Positions 16,228 through 25,675 are shown, counted from the first letter of the stretch. The stretch: DNA of 64,000 bases from Amycolatopsis sp. FBCC-B4732 (GCF_023008405.1 NZ_CP095376.1:3310001-3374000); one strand, 5' to 3'. Program-made: numbers and translations. Notes: generated by a model from the sequence alone, not told the origin.

Positions 16228-18252
16228 CTAGCGCAGGAACGCGGCGGCCACCCCGGCGTCCACCGGCACGTGCAGGCCGGTGGTGTGGGTGAGGTCGCCG
16301 CCGGTCAGGGCGAACACCGCGGCCGCGACGTGCTCGGGCAGCACCTCGCGCTTGAGGATCGTGCGCTGGGCGTAGAACTCGCCCAGCTTCTCCTCCGGGA
16401 CGCCGTAGACGGCGGCGCGCTGGGCGCCCCAGCCCCCGGCGAAGATGCCCGAACCCTGGACGACGCCGTCGGGGTTCACGCCGTTGACGCGGATCCCGTA
16501 CCCGCCGAGCTCGGCGGCCAGCAGCCGCACCTGGTGGGCCTGGTCGGCCTTCGCGGCCCCGTAGGCGACGTTGTTGGGGCCGGCGAACACCGCGTTCTTC
16601 GACGAGATGTAGACGATGTCCCCGCCGATGCCCTGGTCGATCATCACCTTCGCCGCGGCACGGGCGACCAGGAACGACCCCTTCGCCATGACGTCGTGCT
16701 GGAGGTCCCAGTCGCGTTCGGTGGTTTCCAGCAGCGGCTTCGAAATCGACAGCCCGGCGTTGTTGACCACCAGGTCGAGCCCGCCGAAGGCGAGCACGGT
16801 CGCGTCCACCGCGGCCTGGACCGCGGCGGCGTCGGTGACGTCCGCGGTCACCGCGATGCCGCCGGTCTCCGCGGCGACTTCGGCGGCGGCCGAAGCGTTC
16901 AGGTCGGCGATGGCCACGCAGGCGCCCTCGGCCGCGAGCCGGACGGCGATGGCCTTGCCGATGCCCGACCCGGCCCCGGTCACCAGCGCGATCCGCCCGG
17001 CCAGGGGCTTGGGCTTCGGCATCCGCCGCAGCTTCGCCTCTTCCAGCGCCCAGTACTCGATCCGGAACTTCTCGCTCTCCGGGATCGGCGCGTACGACGA
17101 AACGACCTCGGCCCCGCGCATCACGTTGATGGCGTTGACGTAGAACTCCCCCGCCACCCGGGCGGTCTGCTGGTCGCGGCCGAAGGAGAACATCCCGACG
17201 CCGGGCACCAGCACGATCGCCGGGTCCGCGCCGCGCATCGCGGGCGAACCGGCGACCGCGTGCCGCTCGTAGTAGGCGGCGTACTCCGTGCGGTAGGAGG
17301 CGTGCAGTTCCTTCAGCCGCGCGACGACGTCGTCCAGCGGCGCGGTCGCGGGCAGGTCCAGTACCAGCGGCCGGACCTTCGTGCGCAGGAAGTGGTCCGG
17401 GCAAGACGTCCCGAGCGCGGCGAGCGGTCCGAGCTTCTCGCGGGCCAGGAACTCCAGCACGACGTCGCTGTCGGTGTAGTGGCCGAGCACGCGCTGGTCG
17501 GTCGAGGCCAGCCCGCGGATCACCGGCGCCAGGGCCGCGGCGCGCGCGTGCCGCTCGGCCTCCGGCAGCGCCTCGAACCCGGGTACGACCGGCCCGAACG
17601 GCTCCGGCGCACCGCGGGAGGCGAGGAACTCCTCGGCCGTCCGGATGATCTCCAGGGAGTTGCGCTCGCACTCCTCCGAAGTCGCGCCCCAGGCGGTGAT
17701 GCCGTGCCCGCCGAGGATCACGCCGATGGCCTGCGGGTTCGCCGCCTTGACCGCGGCGATGTCCAGGCCCAGCTGGAAGCCCGGCCGGCGCCAGTCCACC
17801 CACGCGACCCGGTCGCCGAAGCACTCCTTCGTCAGCGCGGGTCCGTCGGCCGCGGTGGCCAGCGCGATGCCCGAGTCCGGGTGCAGGTGGTCGACGTGGC
17901 CGGCGTCCACGAGACCGTGCATCGCCGTGTCGATGGACGGCGCCGCGCCGCCCCGGCCGTGCAGGCAGTAGTCGAACGCGGCGACCATCTCGTCCTCGCG
18001 CTCGACGCCGGGGTAGACGTCCACGAGGGACCGCAGCCGGTCCAGCCGCAGCACCGCGAGCCCGGCCTCGGTCAGCGTGCCGAGGTCGCCGCCGGACCCC
18101 TTGACCCACAGCAGTTCCGCGGGGGTGCCGGTGACCGGGTCGACCGCGGTGCCCTTGGCGGAGGTGTTGCCGCCGGCGTAGTTGGTGTTCCGGGGGTCGG
18201 CGCCGAGCGCGTTGCTGCGCGCGACGAGTTCTTCCGGGACGGTCATGCTCAT
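16228..18252 (-). CDS. rhaD: Bifunctional rhamnulose-1-phosphate aldolase/alcohol dehydrogenase
   Basis: The protein has 674 residues. The N-terminal half (about 1-400) is a class II aldolase with the zinc-site pattern HVDHLHPDSGIAL and GGHGITAWG. The C-terminal half (from about 425) is a short-chain dehydrogenase with VTGAGSGIGKAIA, NNAG and YGAAK motifs. The fusion cleaves L-rhamnulose 1-phosphate to dihydroxyacetone phosphate and L-lactaldehyde, and oxidises the latter. ATG 18252 overlaps the rhaI stop (ATGA), so it is chosen over ATG 18246. Confidence 0.92.
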   Translation of the reverse strand: MSMTVPEELVARSNALGADPRNTNYAGGNTSAKGTAVDPVTGTPAELLWVKGSGGDLGTLTEAGLAVLRLDRLRSLVDVYPGVEREDEMVAAFDYCLHGRGGAAPSIDTAMHGLVDAGHVDHLHPDSGIALATAADGPALTKECFGDRVAWVDWRRPGFQLGLDIAAVKAANPQAIGVILGGHGITAWGATSEECERNSLEIIRTAEEFLASRGAPEPFGPVVPGFEALPEAERHARAAALAPVIRGLASTDQRVLGHYTDSDVVLEFLAREKLGPLAALGTSCPDHFLRTKVRPLVLDLPATAPLDDVVARLKELHASYRTEYAAYYERHAVAGSPAMRGADPAIVLVPGVGMFSFGRDQQTARVAGEFYVNAINVMRGAEVVSSYAPIPESEKFRIEYWALEEAKLRRMPKPKPLAGRIALVTGAGSGIGKAIAVRLAAEGACVAIADLNASAAAEVAAETGGIAVTADVTDAAAVQAAVDATVLAFGGLDLVVNNAGLSISKPLLETTERDWDLQHDVMAKGSFLVARAAAKVMIDQGIGGDIVYISSKNAVFAGPNNVAYGAAKADQAHQVRLLAAELGGYGIRVNGVNPDGVVQGSGIFAGGWGAQRAAVYGVPEEKLGEFYAQRTILKREVLPEHVAAAVFALTGGDLTHTTGLHVPVDAGVAAAFLR

Positions 18253-19415
18253 GCTCCCCACCCGGCCTGCGTGCCGCCGGCGCGCTCGGCCACGATCTTC
18301 TCCTGGTACCCGCTGCGCTGGTAGGCCGCGACCGGGTCCGGGTCGAGCCCGGCGTCCGCGCGCAGCTCGCCCAGCAGCGGCCGGACGTCGGTGTTGTAGG
18401 CGTCCATCAGCACGGCGTTGGCCCCGAGGACGTCGCCGGACTGCTGGGCCGCGCGCAGCGCCGTGCGGTCGACCAGCAGCGCCTTGGCCGTCGCTTCCTG
18501 GACGTTCATCACCGACCGGATGATCGCCGGGATCTTGGCCTCGATGTTGTGGCACTGGTCGAGCATGAACGCGATCCCGTACGACGGATCGAGTGCTTCG
18601 CCGCGGACGATCTCGTACATGATCCGGAACAGCTGGAACGGGTCCGCCGCGCCGACCATCAGGTCGTCGTCGGCGTAGAAGCGCGAGTTGAAGTCGAACG
18701 CGCCCAGCTTCCCGGCCCGCAGCAGGAACGCCACGATGAACTCGATGTTCGTACCGGGGGCGTGGTGGCCGGTGTCGATGCACACCGTCGCCTTCTCCCC
18801 CAGCTCGACGCAGTGCGCGTACGACGTGCCCCAGTCCGGGACGTCGGTGGCGTAGAAGGCGGGCTCGAAGAGCTTGTACTCCAGCAGCATCCGCTGATCC
18901 GGGCCGAGCCGGTCGTAGGTCTCCTTCAACGCCGCCGCGAGCCGGTCCTGGCGGTCCCGGATGTCGTCCTGGCCCGGGTAGTTGATGCCGTCGGAGAACC
19001 ACAGCTTCAGGTCCCGCGACCCGGTCGCGTCCATGATGGAGATGGCTTCCAGGAGGTGGTCGGTCGCCTTGCGGCGGATCCCCGCGTCGGGGTTGGTGAC
19101 CGAGCCGAGCTTGTAGTCCTCGTCCTGGAAGACGTTGGTGTTGATGGCACCGATCTCGATGCCCAGGTCCCGCGCGTACGCGGTCAGGGCGCCGAAGTCG
19201 TCGACGCGGTCCCACGGGATGTGCAGCGCCACGCTCGGCGCGACCCCGGTGAACCGGTGCACGGTCGCCGCGTCGGCGATCTTCTCCTCCGCCGTCCGCG
19301 GGACGCCGGGTTGCGGGAACACCTTGAACCGGGTGCCCGAATTCGCGTACGCCCACGACGGCGTCTCGATGCGCTGGGCCCGCAAAGCCGCTTTGACCGC
19401 AGCCGAATCACCCAT
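18249..19415 (-). CDS. rhaI: L-rhamnose isomerase
   Basis: The protein has 388 residues, of the shorter RhaI type found in actinobacteria and rhizobia rather than the E. coli RhaA type. Metal-binding segments are visible as LLEYKLFEPAFY, CIDTGHHAPGTN and FDFNSRFYADDDL. It converts L-rhamnose to L-rhamnulose. ATG 19415 is preferred, with AAGGA about 11 nt upstream; GTG 19424, which would overlap the mutarotase stop, is a possible alternative. It is the central catabolic gene of the operon. Confidence 0.93.
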   Translation of the reverse strand: MGDSAAVKAALRAQRIETPSWAYANSGTRFKVFPQPGVPRTAEEKIADAATVHRFTGVAPSVALHIPWDRVDDFGALTAYARDLGIEIGAINTNVFQDEDYKLGSVTNPDAGIRRKATDHLLEAISIMDATGSRDLKLWFSDGINYPGQDDIRDRQDRLAAALKETYDRLGPDQRMLLEYKLFEPAFYATDVPDWGTSYAHCVELGEKATVCIDTGHHAPGTNIEFIVAFLLRAGKLGAFDFNSRFYADDDLMVGAADPFQLFRIMYEIVRGEALDPSYGIAFMLDQCHNIEAKIPAIIRSVMNVQEATAKALLVDRTALRAAQQSGDVLGANAVLMDAYNTDVRPLLGELRADAGLDPDPVAAYQRSGYQEKIVAERAGGTQAGWGA

Positions 19416-19420
19416 GGCGA

Positions 19421-19756
19421 TCACTGTCCTTCCCGGACGTCGAGGTGGAAGACCTCGTCGAGCAGCTGGAACCCCGCATCCGGCGGACCGCCATCGAGGC
19501 CGGTGAAGAACTCCGCCATTTCCGCCTGCCAGCGGGTGTTGACGTCGGTCTTCGCCATGGCGGCCCGCGCGGCTTCGAGGTCGTCCGCCTCGACGTACCC
19601 GATCAGCAGGCCGTCGTCGCGGAGGAACAGCGAATAGTTGCGCCAGCCGGTGTCGTGCAGGGCCTGCCGCATCTCGGGCCACACCGCCCGGTGCCGCTCG
19701 GCGTACGCGGTCATCCGGTCGGGCTTGACCTGGAGGCAGAAGCAGTACCGTGGCAT
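19421..19756 (-). CDS. rhaM: L-rhamnose mutarotase
   Basis: The protein has 111 residues, the usual size of RhaM/RhaU. PRYCFCLQVKPDRMTAYAER opens the ferredoxin-like fold, with HRAVWPEM and WRNYSLFLRDD as further family motifs. It interconverts alpha- and beta-L-rhamnopyranose, providing the anomer used by the isomerase. The start ATG overlaps the binding-protein stop by one base (TGATG). Confidence 0.93.
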   Translation of the reverse strand: MPRYCFCLQVKPDRMTAYAERHRAVWPEMRQALHDTGWRNYSLFLRDDGLLIGYVEADDLEAARAAMAKTDVNTRWQAEMAEFFTGLDGGPPDAGFQLLDEVFHLDVREGQ

Positions 19757-20817
19757 CAGAAGTTGAACTTGTCGATGTTGTTCGCGTCGAACGTCGTCGG
19801 CGGGCCGAGGACGATCTCACCGCTCGCCCCGATCGTGTAGTCGCCGAGCTTGCCCGCCTTGAACTTCTCGCCTTCCTTGCCGGTGATCTGGCCCGACTTG
19901 AGCGCGACCCCGGCGTACGCGGCGAGGTAGCCGATGTCGGCCGGGTTCCACAGCGCGAACTGCTTGACGGTGCCGTCCTTGACGAACGCGCGCATCTGGT
20001 TCGGCGTACCCAGGCCGGTCACCGCGACCTTGCCCTTGTAGCTCGACGAGCTGACGTAGCGCGCGGCGGCCGCGATGCCCACGGTGGTCGGCGAGACGAT
20101 CACCTTGAGATTCGGGAACGACTGCAGCAGGCCCTGGGCTTCCTGGAACGACTTCTGGTCGTCGTCGTTGCCGTAGGCGACCTTGTCCAGCTTGATGTTC
20201 GCGTACTCCGGCTTCGCCAGTTCCTTCTTGAGCACCTCGATCCAGGCGTTCTGGTTCGTGGCGTTCGGCGTCGCGGACAGGACCGCGATCTCGCCGGACC
20301 CGCCGGACAGGTCCTTCGCCTGCTTGGCCAGCGCCTCGCCGATGCCCTGCGTGGTGGCCTGGTTGATGAAGACGTCGCGGCAGTCCTTCGCCGCGTCGGA
20401 GTCGAACGCGACGATCTTGATGCCGGCGCTGCGGGCCTGGTTCAGCGACGGGCAGACGGCGTTCGGGTCGTTCGCGGCGATGCCGATGACGTCCTGCTGC
20501 TGCTGGATCAGCGTGTTGATGTAGCTGACCTGCGACGACGCGCTGGCGTCGTTCGGCCCGACCAGCTTGTACTCGCCCTTCAGCTCGGCCAGCGCGTCCT
20601 TGCCGCCGCTGACCTCGATGTCACTGTAGGGGTTGTTGAGCTGCTTGGGCAGGAACGCCATCTTGACGCCCTCCTTCGCCGCGGCGTTCGGGTTCGCCGC
20701 GGCGGTGGACGCACTCGCGCCGGACCCGGCGTTGTCGTTCTTGGTCGTGCCGCTGCAGGCGGCCAGGACCAGCACCAGCCCGGCCGACACTGCGCCGGTG
20801 AGGAACCTTCGGGACAT
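19756..20817 (-). CDS. rhaS: Rhamnose ABC transporter substrate-binding lipoprotein
   Basis: The protein has 353 residues. A lipoprotein signal ending in LAAC (near residue 23) is followed by a low-complexity linker and a type 1 periplasmic-binding fold of the sugar CUT2 class, with FLPKQLNNPYSDIEVSGGK at its start. It captures rhamnose outside the cell for the two permeases. ATG 20817 has AAAGG 8 nt upstream; the in-frame GTG 20826 is less well placed. Only 5 bp separate it from the permease gene upstream. Confidence 0.92.
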   Translation of the reverse strand: MSRRFLTGAVSAGLVLVLAACSGTTKNDNAGSGASASTAAANPNAAAKEGVKMAFLPKQLNNPYSDIEVSGGKDALAELKGEYKLVGPNDASASSQVSYINTLIQQQQDVIGIAANDPNAVCPSLNQARSAGIKIVAFDSDAAKDCRDVFINQATTQGIGEALAKQAKDLSGGSGEIAVLSATPNATNQNAWIEVLKKELAKPEYANIKLDKVAYGNDDDQKSFQEAQGLLQSFPNLKVIVSPTTVGIAAAARYVSSSSYKGKVAVTGLGTPNQMRAFVKDGTVKQFALWNPADIGYLAAYAGVALKSGQITGKEGEKFKAGKLGDYTIGASGEIVLGPPTTFDANNIDKFNF

Positions 20818-20822
20818 CTTCG

Positions 20823-21830
20823 TCACCTTTCTGGGGATACCGGAGCGGTCGCCCGGCTCCGGCGGCGCAACGCCGTCCGGGCCGAAGTCACGACGTTGGG
20901 GAGCAGGACCGACACGATGAGGAGCACGCCGGTCACGATGTTGAGAGCCTCGTTGGACACGTCCTGCAGGCGCAGCGCGTTCTGCAGGGACGCCAGCAGG
21001 ACCACCCCGGCGAGCACGCCGGGGAGCGTGCCCTTGCCGCCGAAGATGGACACGCCGCCGAGGAGCACGGCGGCCACGACGGCGAGTTCGAGGCCGAAGC
21101 CGTTGTCGGCGCGGGCGCTGGAGTAGCGCAGGGTCCACAGCACCCCGGCGAGCCCGGCGACCGCGCCGCTCACGACGTACAGCCAGAACTTGAGCCGCCC
21201 GGTGCGGATGCCGGCGAACCGGGCCGCCTGCTCGCCGGCGCCGGCCGCGAAGACGCCGCGGCCGACCGGGGTCGCGTGCAGCACGACGCCGAAGACCAGC
21301 GCCACCACGACCAGCGGGAGCAGGACGTTCGGGACCGGACCGTCGCCGATGGTCCCGGTGACCCAGCTCGTGTAGTCCCGCGGGAAGTCGGCGACCGCAC
21401 CGTCGCCGAGCACCACGAACGCCAGGCCGCGGTAGAGCGCCAGGGTGCCGATGGTGACGGCGAGCGAAGGCAGTTTCAGCATGGTGACGAAGAAGCCGTT
21501 CAGCGCGCCGAGGACCGCGCCGAGCACGATGCACAGCGGGATGATGGTTTCGATCGACAGCCCCGCGTCCCACAGCGAGCCCATCACCGCGGACGTCAGC
21601 CCGAGCGTGCTCGCCACCGACAGGTCGATCTCGCCGGTGACGATGATGAACGTCATCGGCAGCGCGACCAGCGCGATCGGGAGCAGGTCGAGCAGCAGGA
21701 AGGTGAAGTTGCGGCTGGTGCCGAAGTTCTCGACGGCGCCGGAGGCCACGATCAGGACGAGCACCGTCACGAGCACGACGGCGGCGTCCCAGCTGAGCAG
21801 CCTGCCGAGCCGGTTCCCCTGGTCAGACAT
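20823..21830 (-). CDS. rhaQ: Rhamnose ABC transporter permease
   Basis: The protein has 335 residues. It is a CUT2-type permease with about ten membrane segments and the family motifs IIVTGEIDLSVAS and GAVAGLAGVLW. It forms the membrane channel with the second permease. The start overlaps the upstream permease gene by 8 bases. The symbols rhaP and rhaQ could be exchanged between the two permeases. Confidence 0.9.
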   Translation of the reverse strand: MSDQGNRLGRLLSWDAAVVLVTVLVLIVASGAVENFGTSRNFTFLLLDLLPIALVALPMTFIIVTGEIDLSVASTLGLTSAVMGSLWDAGLSIETIIPLCIVLGAVLGALNGFFVTMLKLPSLAVTIGTLALYRGLAFVVLGDGAVADFPRDYTSWVTGTIGDGPVPNVLLPLVVVALVFGVVLHATPVGRGVFAAGAGEQAARFAGIRTGRLKFWLYVVSGAVAGLAGVLWTLRYSSARADNGFGLELAVVAAVLLGGVSIFGGKGTLPGVLAGVVLLASLQNALRLQDVSNEALNIVTGVLLIVSVLLPNVVTSARTALRRRSRATAPVSPER

Positions 21831-22863
21831 GGGAATCCCTCTTCTTCAGTGCCTTGGCGACCCGCACCGCGACGAGCCGGTCGGCGCCGATGGCGAGCAG
21901 GATCAGCGCGCCGACGATCGCCTGCTGCCAGAACTGGTTGATGTCGAGCACGGCGAGCGCGCTGCCGATGACGGTCAGCAGGAGCGCGCCGAGGCCGGCG
22001 CCCCAGACCGAGCCGCTGCCGCCGAACACCGCGACCCCGCCGACGACGGCCGCGGCGACGACGTTCAGCTCGTAGCCGGTGCCGGCGGCCGCGTCCACGG
22101 TGCCGAAGCGGGCGGCGAACAGGACGCCGGCGAGCCCGGCGAGGGCGCCGCTGACGAGGAACGCGGCGATGGTGTTGCGGCCGACCCGGATGCCGGCCAG
22201 CTGCGCGGCCTGCGGGCTCGACCCCATCGCGTACAGCTCGCGCCCCGCAGGGTAGCTGCGCAGCACGATCCCGGCGACCACCAGCACCAGCAGCGCGATC
22301 AGGACCAGCCACGGCACGCCGAGCACCGACGCCGTGCCGAAGTCCAGAAAGGACGCCGGCAGCTTGTCCGCGTTGATCTGCTGGCCGCCGGCCCAGAAGT
22401 AGCTGACGCCGCGGTAGGCGTAGAGCGTGCCGAGGGTGACGACCAGCGCGGGCACCTGGCCGAACCGCACGAGCGCGCCGTTGAGGAGCCCGCACACCGC
22501 GCCGACGGCGAAGCCCACGAGCACGGCGACGAGGACCGGCAGGCCCGGGTGGTCCTTCATCAGCGTGCCGACGGCGAACGCCGACAGGCCGAGCACCGAG
22601 CCGACCGAGAGGTCGATGTTGCGGGTGATCATCACGACCGCCTGGCCGACGGCGAGCACGGCCAGGATCGCGGTGCCCAGCAGGATGTCGCGGATGCTCT
22701 GCCCGGACAGGAACCGGGAGTTCTGCGTCGCGGTGAACGCCACGAGGACGATCAGGGCGAGGACGATGCCGGATTCGCGCGCCTTGAAGACGCTCGCGGT
22801 CCACGATCGTCCGGAGTGGACGGCCGGGTCCCTGGTCACCGGTGCCTCCTTGGTCGCGGTCAT
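21823..22863 (-). CDS. rhaP: Rhamnose ABC transporter permease
   Basis: The protein has 346 residues, a CUT2-type permease with VVMITRNIDLSVGSVLGLSA and GALAGLAGVLFAARFG. It is paralogous to the downstream permease and forms a heterodimeric channel with it. The ATG at 22863 overlaps the ATPase stop (ATGA), so the transporter subunits are translated in a coupled way. Confidence 0.9.
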   Translation of the reverse strand: MTATKEAPVTRDPAVHSGRSWTASVFKARESGIVLALIVLVAFTATQNSRFLSGQSIRDILLGTAILAVLAVGQAVVMITRNIDLSVGSVLGLSAFAVGTLMKDHPGLPVLVAVLVGFAVGAVCGLLNGALVRFGQVPALVVTLGTLYAYRGVSYFWAGGQQINADKLPASFLDFGTASVLGVPWLVLIALLVLVVAGIVLRSYPAGRELYAMGSSPQAAQLAGIRVGRNTIAAFLVSGALAGLAGVLFAARFGTVDAAAGTGYELNVVAAAVVGGVAVFGGSGSVWGAGLGALLLTVIGSALAVLDINQFWQQAIVGALILLAIGADRLVAVRVAKALKKRDSHV

Positions 22864-24377
22864 GCGGCGGCCCCCTGGCCCATCGCGGCGAACATGACGG
22901 CGTCCTCGGTCGCGTCGGCGCGCGGGAGCTCGGCCACGATCCGGCCTTCCCGCATCACGAGGACGCGGTCGGCCATGCCGAGCACCTCGGGCAGTTCCGA
23001 GGAGACCATGACGATGGCGACGCCTTCGGCGGCCAGCGCCGACATCAGCCGGTGCACCTCGGCCTTCGTGCCGACGTCGATGCCGCGGGTCGGCTCGTCC
23101 ACGATCAGCACCTTCGGCGCCATCGCCAGCCACTTGGCGAGGACGACCTTCTGCTGGTTGCCGCCCGAGAGCGTCCCGACGGGGTCGCCGAGGCGGCGGT
23201 ACTTGGTGCGCAGGCGTTCGGTCCAGCGGCGGGCTTCCCGGCGCTCGCTCGCGCCGGTCAGGAAACCGAGCTTCGAAAGCGCGCGGGAGCGCGGCAGCGT
23301 CACGTTCCGCTCGATCGACAGGTCCATGATCAGGCCCTGCTGGCGGCGGTCTTCGGGGACGAGCGCCATTCCGGCGCCCATCGCGGCCCGCGACGAGTGC
23401 GGTTTGAGCTTCTTGCCGCTCACCTTCACCACGCCCGCGTCGCGCTCGTCGACGCCGAAGACGGCCTGGACGACCTCGGAGCGGCCGGAGCCGACGAGCC
23501 CGGCGAACGCCACGATCTCGCCCGCCCGCACGGAGAAGGAGATGTCGCGGAAGACGCCGTCGCGGGCCAGGCCCTCGACTTCGAGCACGACCGCGCCGGG
23601 TTCGACGTCCTGCTTGGGGAACAGCGCGTCGAGGTCGCGCCCGACCATCCGCTTCACCATCTCGTCGACGGTGACGTCGTCGAGCGGGTCGGTGGAGACG
23701 TGCTTGCCGTCGCGCATGATCGTGACGCGCTGGCAGAGCTCGGTGATCTCCTCGAAGCGGTGGGAGATGAACATGATGGCCGCGCCTTCCTGGCGCAGCG
23801 TGCGGGCGACGGTGAAGAGCCGCTCGACCTCGATCTGGGTCAGTGCGGCGGTCGGCTCGTCCATGACCAGCACGCGGGCGTCGGCGCTGAGCGCCTTGGC
23901 GATCTCGACGATCTGCTGGTCGGCGATGGAGAGGCCGCGCGCCGGGCGGGCCGGGTCGATCCGGACGCCGAGGCGGGAGAAGAGGCGCTCGGCCTCGGCG
24001 CGGATCGCCGCCCGGTCGATCCGGCCGAAGCCGGCGCGGGGGTGGCGGCCCATCACGATGTTCTCCGCGACCGAAAGATCGGGGAAGAGCGTGGGTTCCT
24101 GGTAGATCACCGCGATGCCGGCGGCCTTGGCGTCGGCCGGCGAGCCGAACTCCACCGGACGGCCGTCCATGAGCAAGGTGCCGTCGTCGGGCTTGTGCAC
24201 CCCGGCGAGCATCTTGACGATCGTGGACTTGCCGGCACCGTTTTCCCCCACCAGTGCGTGGGCTTCGCCGGCGTAAAGGCCGAAGCTCACGCCGGCGACC
24301 GCCGCGACGGCGCCGAACGACTTGGTCACACCGCGCACCTCCAGCAGAGGGGCTGGGCCCGGGTCCTGCCGCGTCAT
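22860..24377 (-). CDS. rhaT: Rhamnose ABC transporter ATP-binding protein
   Basis: The protein has 505 residues with tandem nucleotide-binding domains, typical of CUT2 importers. The first half has Walker A GENGAGKST and Walker B VLVMDEPTAAL. The second has a degenerate P-loop GLVGSGRSE, signature LSGGNQQKVVLAKW and VLIVDEPTRGIDVG. It energises uptake through the two permeases. ATG 24377 has GGAGG 5 nt upstream; the in-frame ATG at 24404 would include the operator and is rejected. It is the first gene of the rhamnose operon. Confidence 0.92.
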   Translation of the reverse strand: MTRQDPGPAPLLEVRGVTKSFGAVAAVAGVSFGLYAGEAHALVGENGAGKSTIVKMLAGVHKPDDGTLLMDGRPVEFGSPADAKAAGIAVIYQEPTLFPDLSVAENIVMGRHPRAGFGRIDRAAIRAEAERLFSRLGVRIDPARPARGLSIADQQIVEIAKALSADARVLVMDEPTAALTQIEVERLFTVARTLRQEGAAIMFISHRFEEITELCQRVTIMRDGKHVSTDPLDDVTVDEMVKRMVGRDLDALFPKQDVEPGAVVLEVEGLARDGVFRDISFSVRAGEIVAFAGLVGSGRSEVVQAVFGVDERDAGVVKVSGKKLKPHSSRAAMGAGMALVPEDRRQQGLIMDLSIERNVTLPRSRALSKLGFLTGASERREARRWTERLRTKYRRLGDPVGTLSGGNQQKVVLAKWLAMAPKVLIVDEPTRGIDVGTKAEVHRLMSALAAEGVAIVMVSSELPEVLGMADRVLVMREGRIVAELPRADATEDAVMFAAMGQGAAA

Positions 24378-24391
24378 CGCGACCTCCGGAT

Positions 24392-24403
24392 TGAAAGGTT
24401 TCA
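24392..24403. promoter_or_regulatory. Candidate rhamnose LacI operator 1
   Basis: TGAAAGGTTTCA has perfect 5-bp inverted arms around GG. It overlaps the predicted plus-strand -35 and lies just downstream of the predicted minus-strand -10, so binding could repress both directions. Confidence 0.5.
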
Positions 24404-24501
24404 CAAACCTGGCGCGGTGACGCTACTATGCGACGGAGAAGCAAGTCAATGAATCGGCCGAACCGTGGCCGAACGTCTTCGTCCGCCGATAGTTCGTGGC
24501 G

Positions 24502-24515
24502 ATATTACGTTTCAA
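24502..24515. promoter_or_regulatory. Candidate rhamnose LacI operator 2 (one good half-site)
   Basis: ATATTACGTTTCAA matches the right half of a TTGAAACGTTTCAA-like palindrome (ACGTTTCAA), but the left half is poor. It lies 12 bp before the LacI gene start. Confidence 0.3.
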
Positions 24516-24527
24516 TGAGGGGGTCCG

Positions 24528-25565
24528 ATGACGGTCCAGGAGTCCGGTGCCGAGCCGAGAGCCGCGGGCATCAAGGACGTTGCGGCGGCGGCCGGCGTCT
24601 CCCTCGGCACGGTGTCGAACGTGCTCAACCGCCCCGACCGGGTCAGCCCCGCGACCCGCGCGAAGGTCGAGGCCGCGATGGCCGAACTCCGCTTCGTGCG
24701 CAACGAATCCGCGCGGCAGCTGCGCGCCGGGCGCAGCCGCGTGCTGGCCTACGTCATGCTCGACGGCAGCAACCCGTTCTTCACCGACGTCGCCGCCGGC
24801 ATGGAGGACGCCGCCGACGCGGGCGACCTCTCGCTGTTCCTCTGCAACAGCGCGCACCAGCCGGCGCGGGAGGCCGCGTACCTCGGGCGCCTGGAACAGC
24901 AGCGCGTGCAAGGCATCCTCATCACCCCGGTCGACCCGGACGCCCCGCTGCTGCACGAGATCGCGCACCGTGGCACGCCGGTGGTCGTCGTCGACCGCAC
25001 CCCCGGCGGCACCAGCCACTGCTCGGTCGCGGTGGACGACGTCTGCGGCGGCGAGATCGCCGTGCGGCACCTGATCGAGCAGGGGCACGAGCGGATCGCG
25101 TTCATCGGCAACCACACGACGGTGGGCCAGGTCCGCGACCGGCGGCTCGGCGCGCTGAAGGCGCTGGACGCCGCGGGCCTCGCCCCGGACCACCTGGTCG
25201 ACCTGACTACGACGGCCCTGACCGTGGCCGACGGCCGCGGCGCCGGCGAACGGCTGGCGGGCCTGCCCGCCGACGTCCGCCCGACCGCCGCGTTCTGCGC
25301 CAACGACCTGGTCGCGCTCGGGCTGCTGCAGACGTGCGCGAACCTGCGCATGGGCGTCCCGGACGACCTGGCGATCGTGGGCTACGACGACATCGAGTTC
25401 GCCGCGGCGGCCGCCGTCCCGCTGACGTCGGTCCGCCAGCCCCGCCGCCGGCTGGGCCGGACGGCCGCGGAGCTGCTGCTGGCGGAGACCAGCGAGCCGA
25501 ACCACGAGCACCGGCAGGTGGTGTTCACGCCGGAACTGGTGGTGCGCGCTTCGACGCTGCGCTGA
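24528..25565 (+). CDS. LacI-family regulator of the rhamnose locus
   Basis: The protein has 345 residues. The LacI helix-turn-helix (IKDVAAAAGVSLGTVSNVLN) occupies residues about 15-34, and the sensor domain carries CANDLVALGLLQ and VGYDDIEF motifs. ATG 24528 follows GAGGGGG. Its divergent placement beside the rhamnose operon, with palindromes in the shared promoter region, indicates a local repressor of rhamnose uptake and catabolism. The inducer is probably rhamnose or a pathway intermediate; this is inference. Confidence 0.9.
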   Translation: MTVQESGAEPRAAGIKDVAAAAGVSLGTVSNVLNRPDRVSPATRAKVEAAMAELRFVRNESARQLRAGRSRVLAYVMLDGSNPFFTDVAAGMEDAADAGDLSLFLCNSAHQPAREAAYLGRLEQQRVQGILITPVDPDAPLLHEIAHRGTPVVVVDRTPGGTSHCSVAVDDVCGGEIAVRHLIEQGHERIAFIGNHTTVGQVRDRRLGALKALDAAGLAPDHLVDLTTTALTVADGRGAGERLAGLPADVRPTAAFCANDLVALGLLQTCANLRMGVPDDLAIVGYDDIEFAAAAAVPLTSVRQPRRRLGRTAAELLLAETSEPNHEHRQVVFTPELVVRASTLR

Positions 25566-25675
25566 GCCACGGGCCCGAGTGGGCGCGGCGGGCTTGCCGC
25601 GGGGCCGCAGCCCGGCGTTCCCGGCCATCGCGTGTAACCCGCGGGGCCCCACGCCTGATTCACAGGGGGAGAAGC

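Larger units (their letters stand above)
24378..24527. promoter_or_regulatory. Divergent rhamnose promoter region
   Basis: This 150-bp region serves the operon on the left and the LacI gene on the right. A minus-strand promoter is suggested by TTGACT (24444-24449) and TAGCGT (24420-24425), 18 bp apart. A plus-strand promoter is suggested by TTCACA (24400-24405) and TACTAT (24424-24429), also 18 bp apart. Two operator-like sites lie at its ends. Confidence 0.5.
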
